24,517 nucleotides of DNA from Acrasis kona. Taxonomy: Eukaryota; Heterolobosea; Eutetramitea; Acrasida; Acrasidae. Location of the stretch: contig JAOPGA020000333.1 of assembly GCA_026419775.2 (NCBI GenBank), positions 1 to 24,517 on the forward strand, given 5' to 3'. The notes below the pieces were generated by a model. The model did not search any database, was not told the origin of the DNA, and saw nothing but the letters and a program-made list of their open reading frames with translations. Both the position numbers and the translations under genes were made by a program. Shown here one piece after another: positions 1 through 10,722 of this stretch. The stretch's first letter is position 1. Every line of letters starts with the position of its first letter.

Positions 1-10
1 TATAGGTCTA

Positions 11-1114
<1,104 letters not shown>

Positions 1115-1161
1115 ACGGCAGTTGAGTACAGTTTTATAAACAAAGATGTTCAATTAAAAAT
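1115..1161. promoter_or_regulatory. 47-bp divergent intergenic region, NEK / GNL1
   Basis: Only 47 bp separate the two start codons, so both 5' leaders and probably one bidirectional promoter must lie here or overlap the opposing gene. It holds an AT-rich stretch and no recognisable TATA box at a usable distance. Confidence 0.4.
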
Positions 1162-2901
1162 ATGACCAAGAAGGCCTTCAATGTTCATGCAAAGAAGAAG
1201 CAATTACAGGAAAAACGACAAAAAAAGAGGGAGAAGGTAGAGGAATATGATTGGGGAAGTTATGTGGTCACAGATTCTGAGGGGGATAAAAAGCAATCGG
1301 AACCAGAACAAACATCCACCAACAACGTTACTAGTATGGTAACAGATCAAAAGTCAATATTGAGGACCTTTTTCGCGAAGGAGCCTCGATCGGTTATAGA
1401 TCAGCGCATAATGGATAGTAGACTACCCCTACTCCGGACTTCAACCGAGGAAGAGAAATCGCAATATAAGGACGAAAAGGGGGATTTAATACAACAAAAA
1501 TTAAAAGATCATATTTATACAGCTGTCGACATGCCAGTCAGACCACCGTGGGATTATAACATGTCTAAGAATGATCTAGAGCAGCAAGAGCGAGATTGCT
1601 TCGACAAATATCTATTAAAGTTAAAGGAATCGAACATGGAACTAAATTACTTTGAACTAAATCTCAACGTGTGGAGACAATTATGGCGCACCCTTGAAAT
1701 CTCAGATCTACTGCTACTCGTTGCAGATGTAAGACATCCACTTTTTCATTTTCCACAAAGTCTTTACCACTACGTGACCCACAAGTTGGACAAACCACTC
1801 ATACTTTTACTAAACAAATGTGATTTAGTTCCAGATTCCTTTACGAAGCTGTGGATGGAATGGTTTCAAGTAAATTATCCAAAACTTCATGTCGTTACAT
1901 TTTCCTCCTATGCCGACGAACAACAAGATGAAGCAAATGATGACATCACTGCCGAAAAAAAGAGGTTTAAAAGAAAAAAAAAGTTAGTTGACCAAGATCT
2001 AGTTTATCAAATATGGAAGACGTGCAGTCAGCTGCATGACAAACCAGAATACTGGGATCAAGTAATGGAAAAAAGACAAGATGTACTTTTAATTCAATCA
2101 GGTCAGGTGGATCCGGAAGAAAAGAGGAGACAAGAAAAATTAAAAAAGAGAGCAGAAAGAAAGCAAAAGAAACATCAACAACAAGATCCAAACGATGCAC
2201 CAAAACAACAAGTAGCCAAGAATGAATTCGTAACGGTCGGTCTCATCGGTCATCCTAATACTGGTAAATCATGCTTGCTGAATGGATTGGTAGGAAGGAC
2301 GGTCGCAAGCGCTTCGTATACACCTGGTCACACTAAACATTTCCAAACCTACTTCGTGTCCAAACATGTTCGGTTGTGCGACTCTCCTGGTCTTGTATTT
2401 CCTGCTGTCGACATGCCACGTGCCTTACAGGTATTGTGTGGATTATATCCCATTTCACAAACACGCGAACCTTATAGTGCCATTCGATATTTGTCAGAGA
2501 GGGTACCTATAGAATTGATTTATGGATTGAGCGATCTGCCAGATGGATTCGACGAGTGGTCTCCGTGGGCGCTTTGTGAGGCTTATGCCATCAAGAAGAG
2601 ATATTTCACACCAAAGAGGGCCAGACCTGATGTTTATAGAGCAGCCAATGAGATTTTAAGAGATGTACTTTATGGACGTGTTTTGATGTGTTTCACTCCC
2701 CCAGACTCTAATAATAGTCAATCATTGATGGCTTCCTACACCACCTCTTTTGATGAAGAAAGTGTTAAAAGAATGGAAATGGACGATGACGACCGTGCAA
2801 GACACAAGGAAGTGGAAGAAAGTGAATCCGACAGCGATGAAGTTCAGGAAGAAGAGGGTGTGAATAAGAATGTTTTTAGTGTATTGTCAGACGTTATGTA
2901 A
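1162..2901 (+). CDS. GNL1: GNL1-type circularly permuted GTPase
   Basis: A 579-residue intronless gene for GNL1 (HSR1), a nucleolar/cytoplasmic GTPase of the YlqF/YRG family that acts in ribosome biogenesis. Circular permutation is visible: the G4 motif NKCD (about residue 218) comes first, then G1 GHPNTGKS (about 362), then G3 DSPG (about 407). Upstream are the basic N-terminus (AFNVHAKKKQLQEKRQKK), the RPPWDYNMSK segment and the YFELNLNVWRQLWR segment, all characteristic of GNL1. The acidic C-terminal tail (DEVQEEEGVNKNVFSVL) also matches the family. Length is close to the roughly 600 residues usual in animals. An AATAAA follows the stop at 2905-2910. LSG1 and other YRG GTPases are less likely because the GNL1-specific N-terminal blocks are present. 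Confidence 0.95.
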   Translation: MTKKAFNVHAKKKQLQEKRQKKREKVEEYDWGSYVVTDSEGDKKQSEPEQTSTNNVTSMVTDQKSILRTFFAKEPRSVIDQRIMDSRLPLLRTSTEEEKSQYKDEKGDLIQQKLKDHIYTAVDMPVRPPWDYNMSKNDLEQQERDCFDKYLLKLKESNMELNYFELNLNVWRQLWRTLEISDLLLLVADVRHPLFHFPQSLYHYVTHKLDKPLILLLNKCDLVPDSFTKLWMEWFQVNYPKLHVVTFSSYADEQQDEANDDITAEKKRFKRKKKLVDQDLVYQIWKTCSQLHDKPEYWDQVMEKRQDVLLIQSGQVDPEEKRRQEKLKKRAERKQKKHQQQDPNDAPKQQVAKNEFVTVGLIGHPNTGKSCLLNGLVGRTVASASYTPGHTKHFQTYFVSKHVRLCDSPGLVFPAVDMPRALQVLCGLYPISQTREPYSAIRYLSERVPIELIYGLSDLPDGFDEWSPWALCEAYAIKKRYFTPKRARPDVYRAANEILRDVLYGRVLMCFTPPDSNNSQSLMASYTTSFDEESVKRMEMDDDDRARHKEVEESESDSDEVQEEEGVNKNVFSVLSDVM

Positions 2902-2924
2902 CAAAATAAAAGGTTTATTTAAAT
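2902..2924. terminator. Overlapping convergent polyadenylation signals
   Basis: AATAAA on the plus strand (2905-2910) serves GNL1, and TTTATT at 2914-2919 reads as AATAAA on the minus strand for the next gene. The two stop codons are only 23 bp apart. Confidence 0.55.
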
Positions 2925-3293
2925 TTATACAGTGGACATTGCGGGTGCAGTAGTGTAGTATGCTGTTCCATCTGCGGCTACAGGTGCTGGTTTTGTGGTT
3001 TGTGTTAAAGGACCTGGTGCGGTTGGGTTTCCTTCAGAAGCTTGCACGATCAAGAAAGACCACCAAAGGGCCCAAATCCATCCTACGAAGAATAATACGA
3101 AAGTCCAGCAGAAGACCCAAGTGATCAAGAACTGGATCACTCCAATGATAACGGTATCTTTGTGGTTTCCCTCAAGACCTGCACCAACATTTCCAAGACC
3201 TCCTGTGAAAACGTTAATTACTAGCCAAAGCATGGCATGGCTTTTGGGGATAAGTGGTACTTCTCTGTTTCCAAGTGTTTGTCCTAGTGTCAT
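2925..3293 (-). CDS. SPEC3/Stum-like small membrane protein
   Basis: A 122-residue protein with two hydrophobic regions: roughly residues 20-40 (AMLWLVINVFTGGLGNVGAG) and 47-83, the latter ending in FFVGWIWALWWSFLIV. The order of a Pro-containing N-terminus, N-x-F-x-x-G-x-G, and a second hairpin ending G-W-I-W-x-x-W-W follows the animal SPEC3/Stum family. Members of that family are linked to cilia in sea urchin and to mechanosensory neurons in fly. The C-terminus is short, Pro/Thr/Ala-rich and probably cytosolic. It converges on GNL1 with 23 bp between stops. The assignment rests on pattern by eye; a different tetraspan or TM2-like family is the alternative. Confidence 0.55.
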   Translation of the reverse strand: MTLGQTLGNREVPLIPKSHAMLWLVINVFTGGLGNVGAGLEGNHKDTVIIGVIQFLITWVFCWTFVLFFVGWIWALWWSFLIVQASEGNPTAPGPLTQTTKPAPVAADGTAYYTTAPAMSTV

Positions 3294-3680
3294 TGTTGTG
3301 TTTTTTATACGTTGGATAAATACAAACTATTTTTTCGCTTTAAATCGATTTGGAACGTTAAAGAATATAAATAGATAATTTTTAAAATTAGAAAGGTATT
3401 TTTATTCCTTTTATTAATACTTTTTATTACAATAAAAAACTAACTTGGTTGGAGTATCAAATGATGGTTTTATGAGCAGCAAAGAATGTTTTAATGCGGA
3501 TGGCTTAGGTGCCAACAAGAAGAGAATTTACAAAAGCGAGATAAGAGAGATCGGCAGTATCCCTCAAAATTGTTGATATGAGGATAATGCAGTCAAACAT
3601 CGCTACAATCTATTGCATTACGCCCTAATTTAAGAATTTGTAACACAAATAGATACATGATAAAATTCGGCTGAATTAGA
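3294..3680. other. Gene-free stretch upstream of the SPEC3-like gene
   Basis: AT-rich DNA holding the 5' region of the minus-strand SPEC3-like gene. I see no coding exon or RNA gene. Confidence 0.4.
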
Positions 3681-3948
3681 TTGGAAAAAAGATCCACCGA
3701 CAACAACAAAAACTCCGCCGTTCATGACAATGAGGAATTCATTAGTCTAAGGAACAGAGTGGAGGACTTGGAGACAGGGATAAAGGAAGTCGAAGCCACC
3801 GGAGAGAATGGACGAAATCGAAAATCACGTCAGAGGATAGCGCTAATGAAACGCATAGCACTACGAATTTGTACATATAAACTCTAATACAGACTACATT
3901 CGTTTTGACTTTTAAATTACATTTTTTTGCAAACTGCTCAATAAAGCA

Positions 3949-3975
3949 ATTTCAGGATAAAGGTGACATTTAAAA
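3949..3975 (+). repeat. Copy of a dispersed repeat shared with 6115-6141 (minus)
   Basis: About 25 of 27 bases match the reverse complement of 6115-6141. The match includes TTTCAGGATAAAGG and GACATTT. The plus-strand reading here is QFQDKGDI and the minus-strand reading there is RFQDKGDI, so the repeat is probably a coding fragment of one element family. This suggests that 3.7-4.4 kb and 6.0-6.6 kb contain relatives of one repeat. Confidence 0.5.
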
Positions 3976-4064
3976 ATACCTCCTTTTACCGAAATCATAA
4001 AATTAGAACAAAATGGTTTCGTAGAGTTGTGACCAGTCAAAGAAGAGCTATCTCAACTCTTTAA

Positions 4065-4394
4065 ACCCGCCTAGTAGCTGTAAATAGAGCGCCAGTGATA
4101 GGTATTATCCGAGAAAAAGAACCATTTAGAGTAAATGGTGTAGTAGAGAAGGATGATATTTGTGTTGCTCTATCAGACAAGGAGCCGTATGTTCAGATGG
4201 GTAGAATTTTAGACTGCAAGCGAGGAGGTTCATGTGTTGAAGTGCTTCTTGCTGATGTTAGTATCAAGAATGGAGATTTTGTACTCAAGTGGCCAAAACC
4301 ACAGCGACATATACCACGCAATACACAGTTAAATGAGCTTTCTACAAGTTTGAGTAACGTCAATATTGACAGTGATGATGATATAGGTAGTTGA
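4065..4394 (+). CDS. Unknown open frame, probably a 3' exon or element fragment
   Basis: I do not recognise this. The frame is open from 4065 to the stop at 4392-4394 and has no ATG near its start. A pyrimidine-rich acceptor-like site ends in CAG/TAG around 4074, so it may be a last exon. The encoded segment has an ordered look (REKEPFRVNGVVEKDDIC, then SDKEPYVQMGRIL, then VLLADVSIKNGDFVLKWP), suggesting a small beta-rich domain, and ends in an acidic Ser/Asp tail. It lies about 90 bp after the dispersed repeat at 3949 and could belong to the same element. A host gene is the alternative. An upstream coiled-coil-like frame at 3681-3887 is not clearly linked. Confidence 0.35.
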   Translation, partial: TRLVAVNRAPVIGIIREKEPFRVNGVVEKDDICVALSDKEPYVQMGRILDCKRGGSCVEVLLADVSIKNGDFVLKWPKPQRHIPRNTQLNELSTSLSNVNIDSDDDIGS

Positions 4395-5258
4395 TTTTAA
4401 TAAAACTTGAGTTTTTAACGAAGAGAAATCCTTGTAAAAATGGCGTTTATTTTTATATCTCGGTATATTGGTACCTCCTTATGACAATTATCACAACTTC
4501 CTTTACCTTACTATTATATAAAACCTTATTTACGTTTCCTTATTCTCTTTTTCCTCTACTAACAATTGGAATTATATCTTAATAACTTCTTTCCTTCATC
4601 CAATATATAACGACAATAACATATTATTCTAAACAACTACGTTCCAATATCCAGAGTAAGATCTCCAAATTTACGCCGATATCGATCAACCTCTGCTGTC
4701 CCGTTATTAATCACCCATTCTACAGTCTAATAATAGCACATCTTTAGGAGAACTATCCACGTGGTTCTTTGGGTGGTGGGTGGGTATGTAAGTAGATAGA
4801 TAGCAATGTACTTGTTTGTTTTGTTAGTTTTCACAACGTTAAAAAATTTCAATGAACTTCAATTTAAACAAAAAAACTGAACCAATCACCTAAATAATTT
4901 AATGAACGGATTTCTCTTCTTACAAAAACCTTCGTTTGTCCCCAAACTACAACTTTATTCATCTTTCTAAAAATGTCTCCTTTTGACGAAATAGTTCTTT
5001 TCTACACTGTTATCAAAGGAACAGGCATAAATACGATTACGAGTCATAATTAGCTACGCTAATTATTCCGAGTAACTTTTAGGCATGTTCCGAGGATAAA
5101 GTGCTGACAAAAGTTTTCGTCCCGAGGTTGACCCTTTAAAATGTCTCAAGTTCCGGGACTGTCTACAGAGAATATCAATCAATTCTAAAAAGTCAATGAG
5201 ATGTAATAATAAATTATTCACCGAATAATAGTTACTACTGTTTTTTTAATCGTTTATT
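4395..5258. other. Gene-free AT-rich stretch with a short perfect hairpin
   Basis: No convincing gene. The open frame at 4391-4582 is low-complexity hydrophobic translation of T-rich DNA. The notable item is a perfect 9-bp inverted repeat, ATAATTAGC / GCTAATTAT, around a 3-nt loop at 5046-5066. Confidence 0.4.
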
Positions 5259-5285
5259 GTGTTACATAAAAAACAAACGGCTAAG

Positions 5286-5564
5286 ATGCTTGATCTTAAC
5301 AGCTTAAGAGAAGACTATGATGAAAGTGAAGGTCTTGATCAGTACTACGACGAGATCTTCGATGAGGACGACATTCTATTCAATGTGCCACTGCAAGAGC
5401 AGTTGAAAGCTCAACAGGATCAAGAAGAAGAAGAAAAGAGAGTAATGGAGCACTACATCTCTTATTGCGAGGAAATGGAGAAAGAAATCGGACTAGACCT
5501 TGGAGCTGGAGTTGTTTTCAAACCAGTTAAAGAAGAATTGGAGCAGTTTCCTTCAATGACTTGA
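5286..5564 (+). CDS. Acidic helical unknown protein or exon
   Basis: I do not recognise this 92-codon frame from ATG 5286. An upstream in-frame GTG at 5259 is unlikely to be used in a eukaryote. It is strongly acidic and predicted helical: DLNSLREDYDESEGLDQYYD is followed by a Gln/Glu-rich heptad-like stretch (QEQLKAQQDQEEEEKRVMEH). It ends where a tyrosine-recombinase-like tail begins in another frame, so the two may be parts of one mobile element or unrelated neighbours. No signal peptide or membrane segment is visible. Confidence 0.35.
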   Translation: MLDLNSLREDYDESEGLDQYYDEIFDEDDILFNVPLQEQLKAQQDQEEEEKRVMEHYISYCEEMEKEIGLDLGAGVVFKPVKEELEQFPSMT

Positions 5565-5758
5565 AAAGAGCAGGAAGGTGGAGTAGTAGCACTACCGTTG
5601 AGAGATACATTGACGAAAATGTTGAAAAAAGATGTGCAGTGGGAATGAAGTTGAATGACAGTATCGTTGGTGCGGAAACCAACCAAACATTTGAGAAAGC
5701 AATAGAATCTCAAAAAACTGGCAACAATTTCTACAATTGTAACATTACGTTTAAGTGA
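5561..5758 (+). mobile_element. C-terminal remnant of a tyrosine recombinase
   Basis: The 65-codon segment begins LKRAGRWSSSTTVERYIDEN. It matches the end of Crypton/DIRS-type and related tyrosine recombinases: a G-[RH]-[WH]-S-S segment followed by the nucleophile region with Tyr in ERYID. The catalytic Arg-Lys-His-x-x-Arg part is not present nearby, so this is only the tail. No terminal repeats were seen. It could derive from a Crypton-like DNA transposon or from another recombinase-bearing element; the short piece cannot decide. Confidence 0.45.
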
Positions 5759-6037
5759 TTGTTGTAAATCGAGAAGTGTAAATAGGTTTTTTGCCAATAA
5801 AATGGTTTGTTTTAACAATAAATATTGTTGTCTTAATTGTAACTTCGATCAATCAATATTTTCTTTTATTATCATTTAATCAGTTCGATTCCCTAGATCT
5901 AGCCTGTAAGTTCCTTTGAAGTTTCCAAAGCATGTGCCGCCAATTTGGAATATGGTGATCCAAATAAATATTAAATATTAAATATTATCATTTAAGACTT
6001 TAAAAGGATCGAATCTTACAATAAGGAAACGGGACAA
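5759..6037. repeat. Gene-free stretch with an AT-rich micro-repeat
   Basis: Between the recombinase tail and the next minus-strand frame. It contains about three tandem copies of ATTAAAT around 5965-5990. Nothing else is recognised. Confidence 0.35.
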
Positions 6038-6613
6038 TTAATCTTGCCTTATTTTATGACACTTTTCATGCACAGTTTTTATTTGATCTGATTGGATGGC
6101 ACCAATTCGAGGGACGAAAATGTCTCCTTTATCCTGAAATCGCTTTTCAATGTCAATTCCATTTGCTTCAGGGTCTTGGACATTGGAGCGAACCTCTTTA
6201 AACTCGTTAATAGCTTCCAGATCTTTTGCAAACAATATAGGTTTGTTCACTTCTAATGAACTTTTTGATAGATGGACTGTGTTTTTGTCACACTTGACGA
6301 GTAAATCATATGGCCATATTCTTGGTGCTTTGCTTCATCACGTAGATGATTCGCTTAAACGTACTTGGAATGCCAAATCGGCGTAGATTGCGGCGGTTAC
6401 ATCAATCTGTCTTGACAATCTGCAACCACTTCCATCTTGCAAGAAGGTGCTGTTTCCAATGCCATTTGATTGAAGGTTGTTGGTGCAACTGGCTGATGAT
6501 TCAACAAAGTCGTAGCTTGGGTTGGCCGATGCTACAAAAGATACAATTCTGTTAGCGTCTGCACATCTTGTTGATCTGATATCCAAAATTGCATAAGATC
6601 TTCCTGGTGTCAA
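6038..6613 (-). other. Unknown repeat-derived open frames
   Basis: Two minus-strand frames of unknown family lie at 6338-6613 and at about 6038-6300. The first reads like the Ser/Ala-rich flank of a folded domain (TPGRSYAILDIRSTRCADAN). The second contains PYDLLVKCDKNTVHLSK, then NKPILFAKDLEAINEFKEV, and ends shortly after IFVPRIGAIQSDQIK. The coding part around 6115-6141 recurs at 3949-3975, which marks the region as repeat-derived. They follow the gag-like fossil on the same strand and could be part of it or of a different element. I leave them unjoined. Confidence 0.35.
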
Positions 6614-6662
6614 TGATCCGACGCCTGATCGAGAGAAACAAAGTCTTTACGTTTAGATTGAG

Positions 6663-8054
6663 TCATCGCCATATAGGTCTAATGAGAACAATTGAGGTTG
6701 GGTGAAGAGTTCTTATCCCAACCAGAGATTGGTAATCGCGGAAAGGTTTGTGGAATTTTATGAAAGGTTGGATATGATTAGATAATAGTGGATTGGCTAT
6801 ATACCCTTGGTTTACAACGCTTAACGCGTATAAAAAATGATTTTTTAACAAATCTTTCATACTCGCACATACCAGATGTACCCAGCGACAACAAGAAGAA
6901 GCGCCCATACTGCNNNTCTCTACCATTTTACTAGGCTTTGGAGCCCGAGATTCGTCACTCCATCTCGGAGTACGTTGCGGTTGGTGTTTAGGGGTCTCAT
7001 CCTTCTGGTGGTCTCTATACTCCACACTGCTGTCGTCCCTCAATAGTTCCACTAGATTGATCATTAATTTTTCGAGCGACTTCTTCTTTAAGCTCAATGA
7101 TCTCGCCTCCCTTCGGTAGTTGGTGCCAGTTGTGGTGTTGTGCGGTAACGAACGGATGAAGTTTTCAGTAGCGTCTTCTTCCTCAATTTCCAACAACGTG
7201 ACCCAATTTAAGTATCGGCGATGATAGGTTTGTTTAGGTTCATTTGCCCCTGGCGTAACGGTAAGGTACTCAAACTTGAAGTCACTATATGACTTTCCTG
7301 GATTTAATATGAATGGTATCAATGCCATAATGTCGTCGATAGAATCGTTCGCAAATGTTTCGGTTGCTAGTAATTCCCTTAATGAATTTCTTTCGTCTTC
7401 GGGTAGCTGTTTGAGCAGGAGTGGTAAAATGTCCGCTCCTATAACTGTTGGATCCGAGACGTAGGCTTTGAACCTCAGAATGTCACTAATGACAGAGTCG
7501 GCCTTTATCTCAGGGATATTTTTGTAGGAGTTGATGCGCCTCCTTGCATCAAAAGCGCTTTTCTCAGCCTTCTCACTATCCTCCGTTTTATTGATCTTTT
7601 CCGTCTGGATGTGAACCAGTTGCAAGAAAAGAGTGGCTTTTTCCACTGCTACTCCTGCTGCCTGTACACAAACGTCCCATTCAAATCCTGCCTCCCAGAA
7701 TGCGCCGCGAATGTGCTCTAGATTTTGCCATCTGCACATATCCTCTGGTTGCAGTCCTAATTGTTCTAGGGCGTACGCTTTGTAACCGTCATGGTCGTCC
7801 TGTACGAAGTCGGACCATACGAACTTAGGTCTGGCCCATTCTTGACGTCGGATGAATTCTCCAAATTCTGAAGTGGCCCCAGGTTGCTCTCCTATATCGT
7901 TTACAATCGGCCTTCCAATAGTCGGTCCGCCCATTCTCGCTTGAGCAGGCGAGGTTAGATTTAAACACCTTCGAACTGGTGTCATGACTAACTCTCGTAG
8001 GGGGACTCCAACTTCAGTCACACCTCCTTTAAGCTTTAGGTACTGTCTTTTCAT
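6663..8054 (-). mobile_element. Gag-like fossil of a retroelement, partial
   Basis: A minus-strand open frame of about 380 codons before an assembly gap at 6914-6916. It has the layout of a retroelement gag: a charged N-terminus, a helical mid region, and a segment with TPGANEPKQTYHRRYLNWV leading to ENFIRSLP. That last part resembles the capsid C-terminal region of LTR-type gag proteins, where a P-G-E/T...Y..R...L block precedes a F...LP motif. A basic, Pro-rich stretch follows. No zinc knuckle, reverse transcriptase or flanking LTRs were recognised within the window, so the copy is partial or broken and its family (Ty3-like or other) is uncertain. Age cannot be judged without relatives. Confidence 0.4.
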
Positions 8055-8225
8055 TAACTAATATACTCGTCTCGTACGTAGGATTAACTCAAAAAATGTG
8101 ATAAAAAACGTAAGGTCCAGTAATATAAAGAACAGTAGTTTGAGTTATCAATATATTTTGTTAATTTATTCTGTCGCGCTCCTTGTCACTTTATAGTGCC
8201 TGCGGAGCTCATTACTGGATTCTCG

Positions 8226-10235
8226 TTATACTCGAATAGGAACACTGTGGATAATACCTAGAATGGGATATATTACCCTAAACCTGAACCGTTCATATAT
8301 TACAACATCAGCCTCTACTGCTTCAAAGTCTTCAGCAGTCGGTCTATGGTGAACTTTCTTCTTGGGACCCCTCTTTCCGTGCTTCTGAGCACCTGTACTT
8401 ATCAAAACCCTTCTGTGGTTTATTGCTCAGTCATCGTCAGAATCACTATTCTCATCCTTATCGCTGTCAACCGAAGCAGCCGGAGTAATGTATAACGGAA
8501 ATATAGAATTATTGGCTACGGGTAGATTGAAATGGACGGCTGCCTCCTTAATGAGGTCATATGCGGATCCCTCCTCATCATTTTTATTCATCACGTGCAA
8601 AAAACAGAAGAAGATGTGCTTGCAGCAGCGACGGTTATTAATGAAGTGAGGGCACGAACAAGAAAAGCCAGGATGGAGGATGACAGTATAAATTACATTA
8701 GATGAGAAAGATTTGACATTATACATGTACTCATTGTCTCTCCTTTGGACTGGTTCACAATACTTATTTGTAACAGCTAAGCGCGCATCATCAAGGATTT
8801 TATTAGAATCCCTCCATAGTTTATTGTCATATGGACTCTTGTCTTTCATGTTCGTAAGTACATATAACATTCCACCTTTTAATTCCTCTAGAAGCTGTAC
8901 AAGACTCTTCACTTTATAACGGCCAATGTATCTTGCGAGAACCTTGATAATTGCTTCAGTGTAATTATTTGTATTGTACAGTCCATAGGCAGATGGTCTA
9001 TTGTAGCACGTCCAGCTCTTCCCTACATATGTTAAATAGTCTAAGAGAAATAAACTTACAAATTAGTACATACTCATTAGTGAAATATTCATAAAACTCT
9101 GAGTCCGCACCAACAACCTCTTCTAACTTTTTCAAGTACACTTTAAACTGTGCCTCACTAATACAACCATAAAGCACAAATTCTAGACCAGCTTCTATTG
9201 CAGCAGCCTTCTCTGCTCTGTCATTGTCAATCATGAGAAGTGGACGCCAGTTAGGAATGCCACATGGCATGTTGCGGACCTTCTTTAAAAGTGTTCTGTA
9301 AAAGGCAGTGTAGTGGTCTTTAGTAGCAGAATCACATAGTGCAAGCCCAACAATCCCAGCTGCTAGGTTCTCTCCAACATATGTACTTGCCAAAACAGGA
9401 TATTTGTACACATTGCTTTTAAACCATGAGTCACTTCCAATACATTGAACATCAAGGCGGACTACGTCTTGCAGAAATGCTCTATTGACCAGAACAAGAC
9501 AGAGGTGGTCTATTTTTTGTTCTCCCCAACCGTCAGGTGTTAACACAACCTCATCTTTTGAGTTCATTTTTCTCACCTGGTTGAGTATGGCTTGAAATGT
9601 TCTTGTCTTATTAATCTCTGCATTTTTCCGACAAATGGTCTTCATGAGTGTAGCAATCTTTTTTGTAGAGCAAGTAAAGCCTCCATGCTCGTTACTGTAC
9701 TGAAGCTTATCCCGTAAATCCTTGATTTGTTTGAAAACAGTTGCTGGCTCAATGTTGTCATCCGCACACTCCTCAATTAATTTGAGGACCTTAAAGTCCA
9801 GACAAAATTGCTTCTCTGTAGGCACAAATTCCTCAGGATGAGAACCTGTTACCTTGATAGAATACTCTGTTTGGCTGTAATATTCAACAAGAGCAATCAT
9901 GGAGCAAGATTCATAACAGGCACACTTAAAGCGGTTGTGATGTAGCTTGTAGTTAGTGGATGCTCCTAGACATTGATATGGATTAACTTCCTCGTATAAT
10001 GCATTTTGTACTTCTTTGATACTGGATGACAGCACAAAACATAATTGTTTTTCCTACAGTCAGCAAGCAAAACATGATGAGTTTCTTTGAGGTGACATTG
10101 AAGAATTGGTGTTGTATAAATTGTCTCCCAAATTGTGTGATGCGGAACACTAGAATGTAAAATTCTGTAGTTGCCCGCATCCTCGTCTAAATCATCAAGT
10201 GCATTTGTTAGATCACCGGTTGAGATTCGGTCCAT
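8226..10235 (-). CDS. SWIM-domain MULE-type transposase gene (minus-strand copy)
   Basis: This is a Mutator-like (MULE) transposase. Exons 10235-10058, 10010-9060 and 9022-8427 give one 574-residue frame. The 37-nt intron at 9059-9023 is GTAAGT...TAG and well supported; the 47-nt intron at 10057-10011 is phase-consistent but ends in a weaker GAAG acceptor. The DDE core is visible: SDSWFKSNVYKYP (first Asp about residue 253), then PLLMIDNDRAEKAAAIEAG (second Asp about 321-323). It continues as KSWTCYNRPSAYGLYNTNNY, the W...TNN block of MULEs, and ends with a SWIM zinc finger, CSCPHFINNRRCCKH. The usual FH of the LC-x-FH-x-x-QA motif is not conserved (YGCISEAQ). A further in-phase splice from 8447 to 8392 would replace the last residues with a basic tail (KHGKRGPKKKVHHRP) ending at 8226. 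Flanking inverted repeats were not found. Confidence 0.8.
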
Positions 10236-10722
10236 TTTCTAACTTTTTATGAAATATAAGAAAAGAATGTGGTTTTTATAGGCCCTATCATAGCCGTTAT
10301 GTGTGTGCGCCAATTTGCACTCAAAGCGGGCTGGATGATGATTAGTCCTTGCTTGTCATCTGGAATTGTCTTGTGAAAGGTTAATTGAAGATGGAAGGTT
10401 CAATTTGTAAAGGGATAATATTTATTGAGCGTGGAAATTTTATACTGCACGTTGAAAAATTGATGTGTCAGTTGTCCAGCAACCTAGTCGCAAAACAATT
10501 TCTGAAAAATAAAAAACTGTCTGAAAAATAAAAAACCGAGATTTCTCACTCAAAAATGACTGTCGCTCAATACTTTAAAAACAAATAATGTTCTACTCAT
10601 CAAGGGCTACATAATGATGTAACCTATAGTTTTTAAAAAATCTGTCCCATTAGATTTAATGTATTGGAATGATACAACAATTTAATTTTTTAAAAGTATA
10701 AACAATATGAACTTTGAGAATG
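10236..10722. repeat. Gene-free stretch with a 19-bp tandem duplication
   Basis: Upstream of the minus-strand MULE gene, so it probably holds its promoter. The unit TCTGAAAAATAAAAAACTG at 10501-10519 is repeated at 10520-10538 with one change. Nothing else is recognised. Confidence 0.45.

Noticed and set aside
3681-3887. Coiled-coil-like open frame as a gene
   Set aside because: No ATG at its start (TTG), no clear splice link and no family match; perhaps part of the nearby repeat.
4391-4582. Hydrophobic open frame as a membrane protein
   Set aside because: Translation of T-rich low-complexity DNA overlapping the end of another frame.
5092-5140. Third copy of the 3949/6115 repeat (GGATAAAG ... 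TTTTCGTCCC)
   Set aside because: Only two short blocks match with gaps, too weak to claim.
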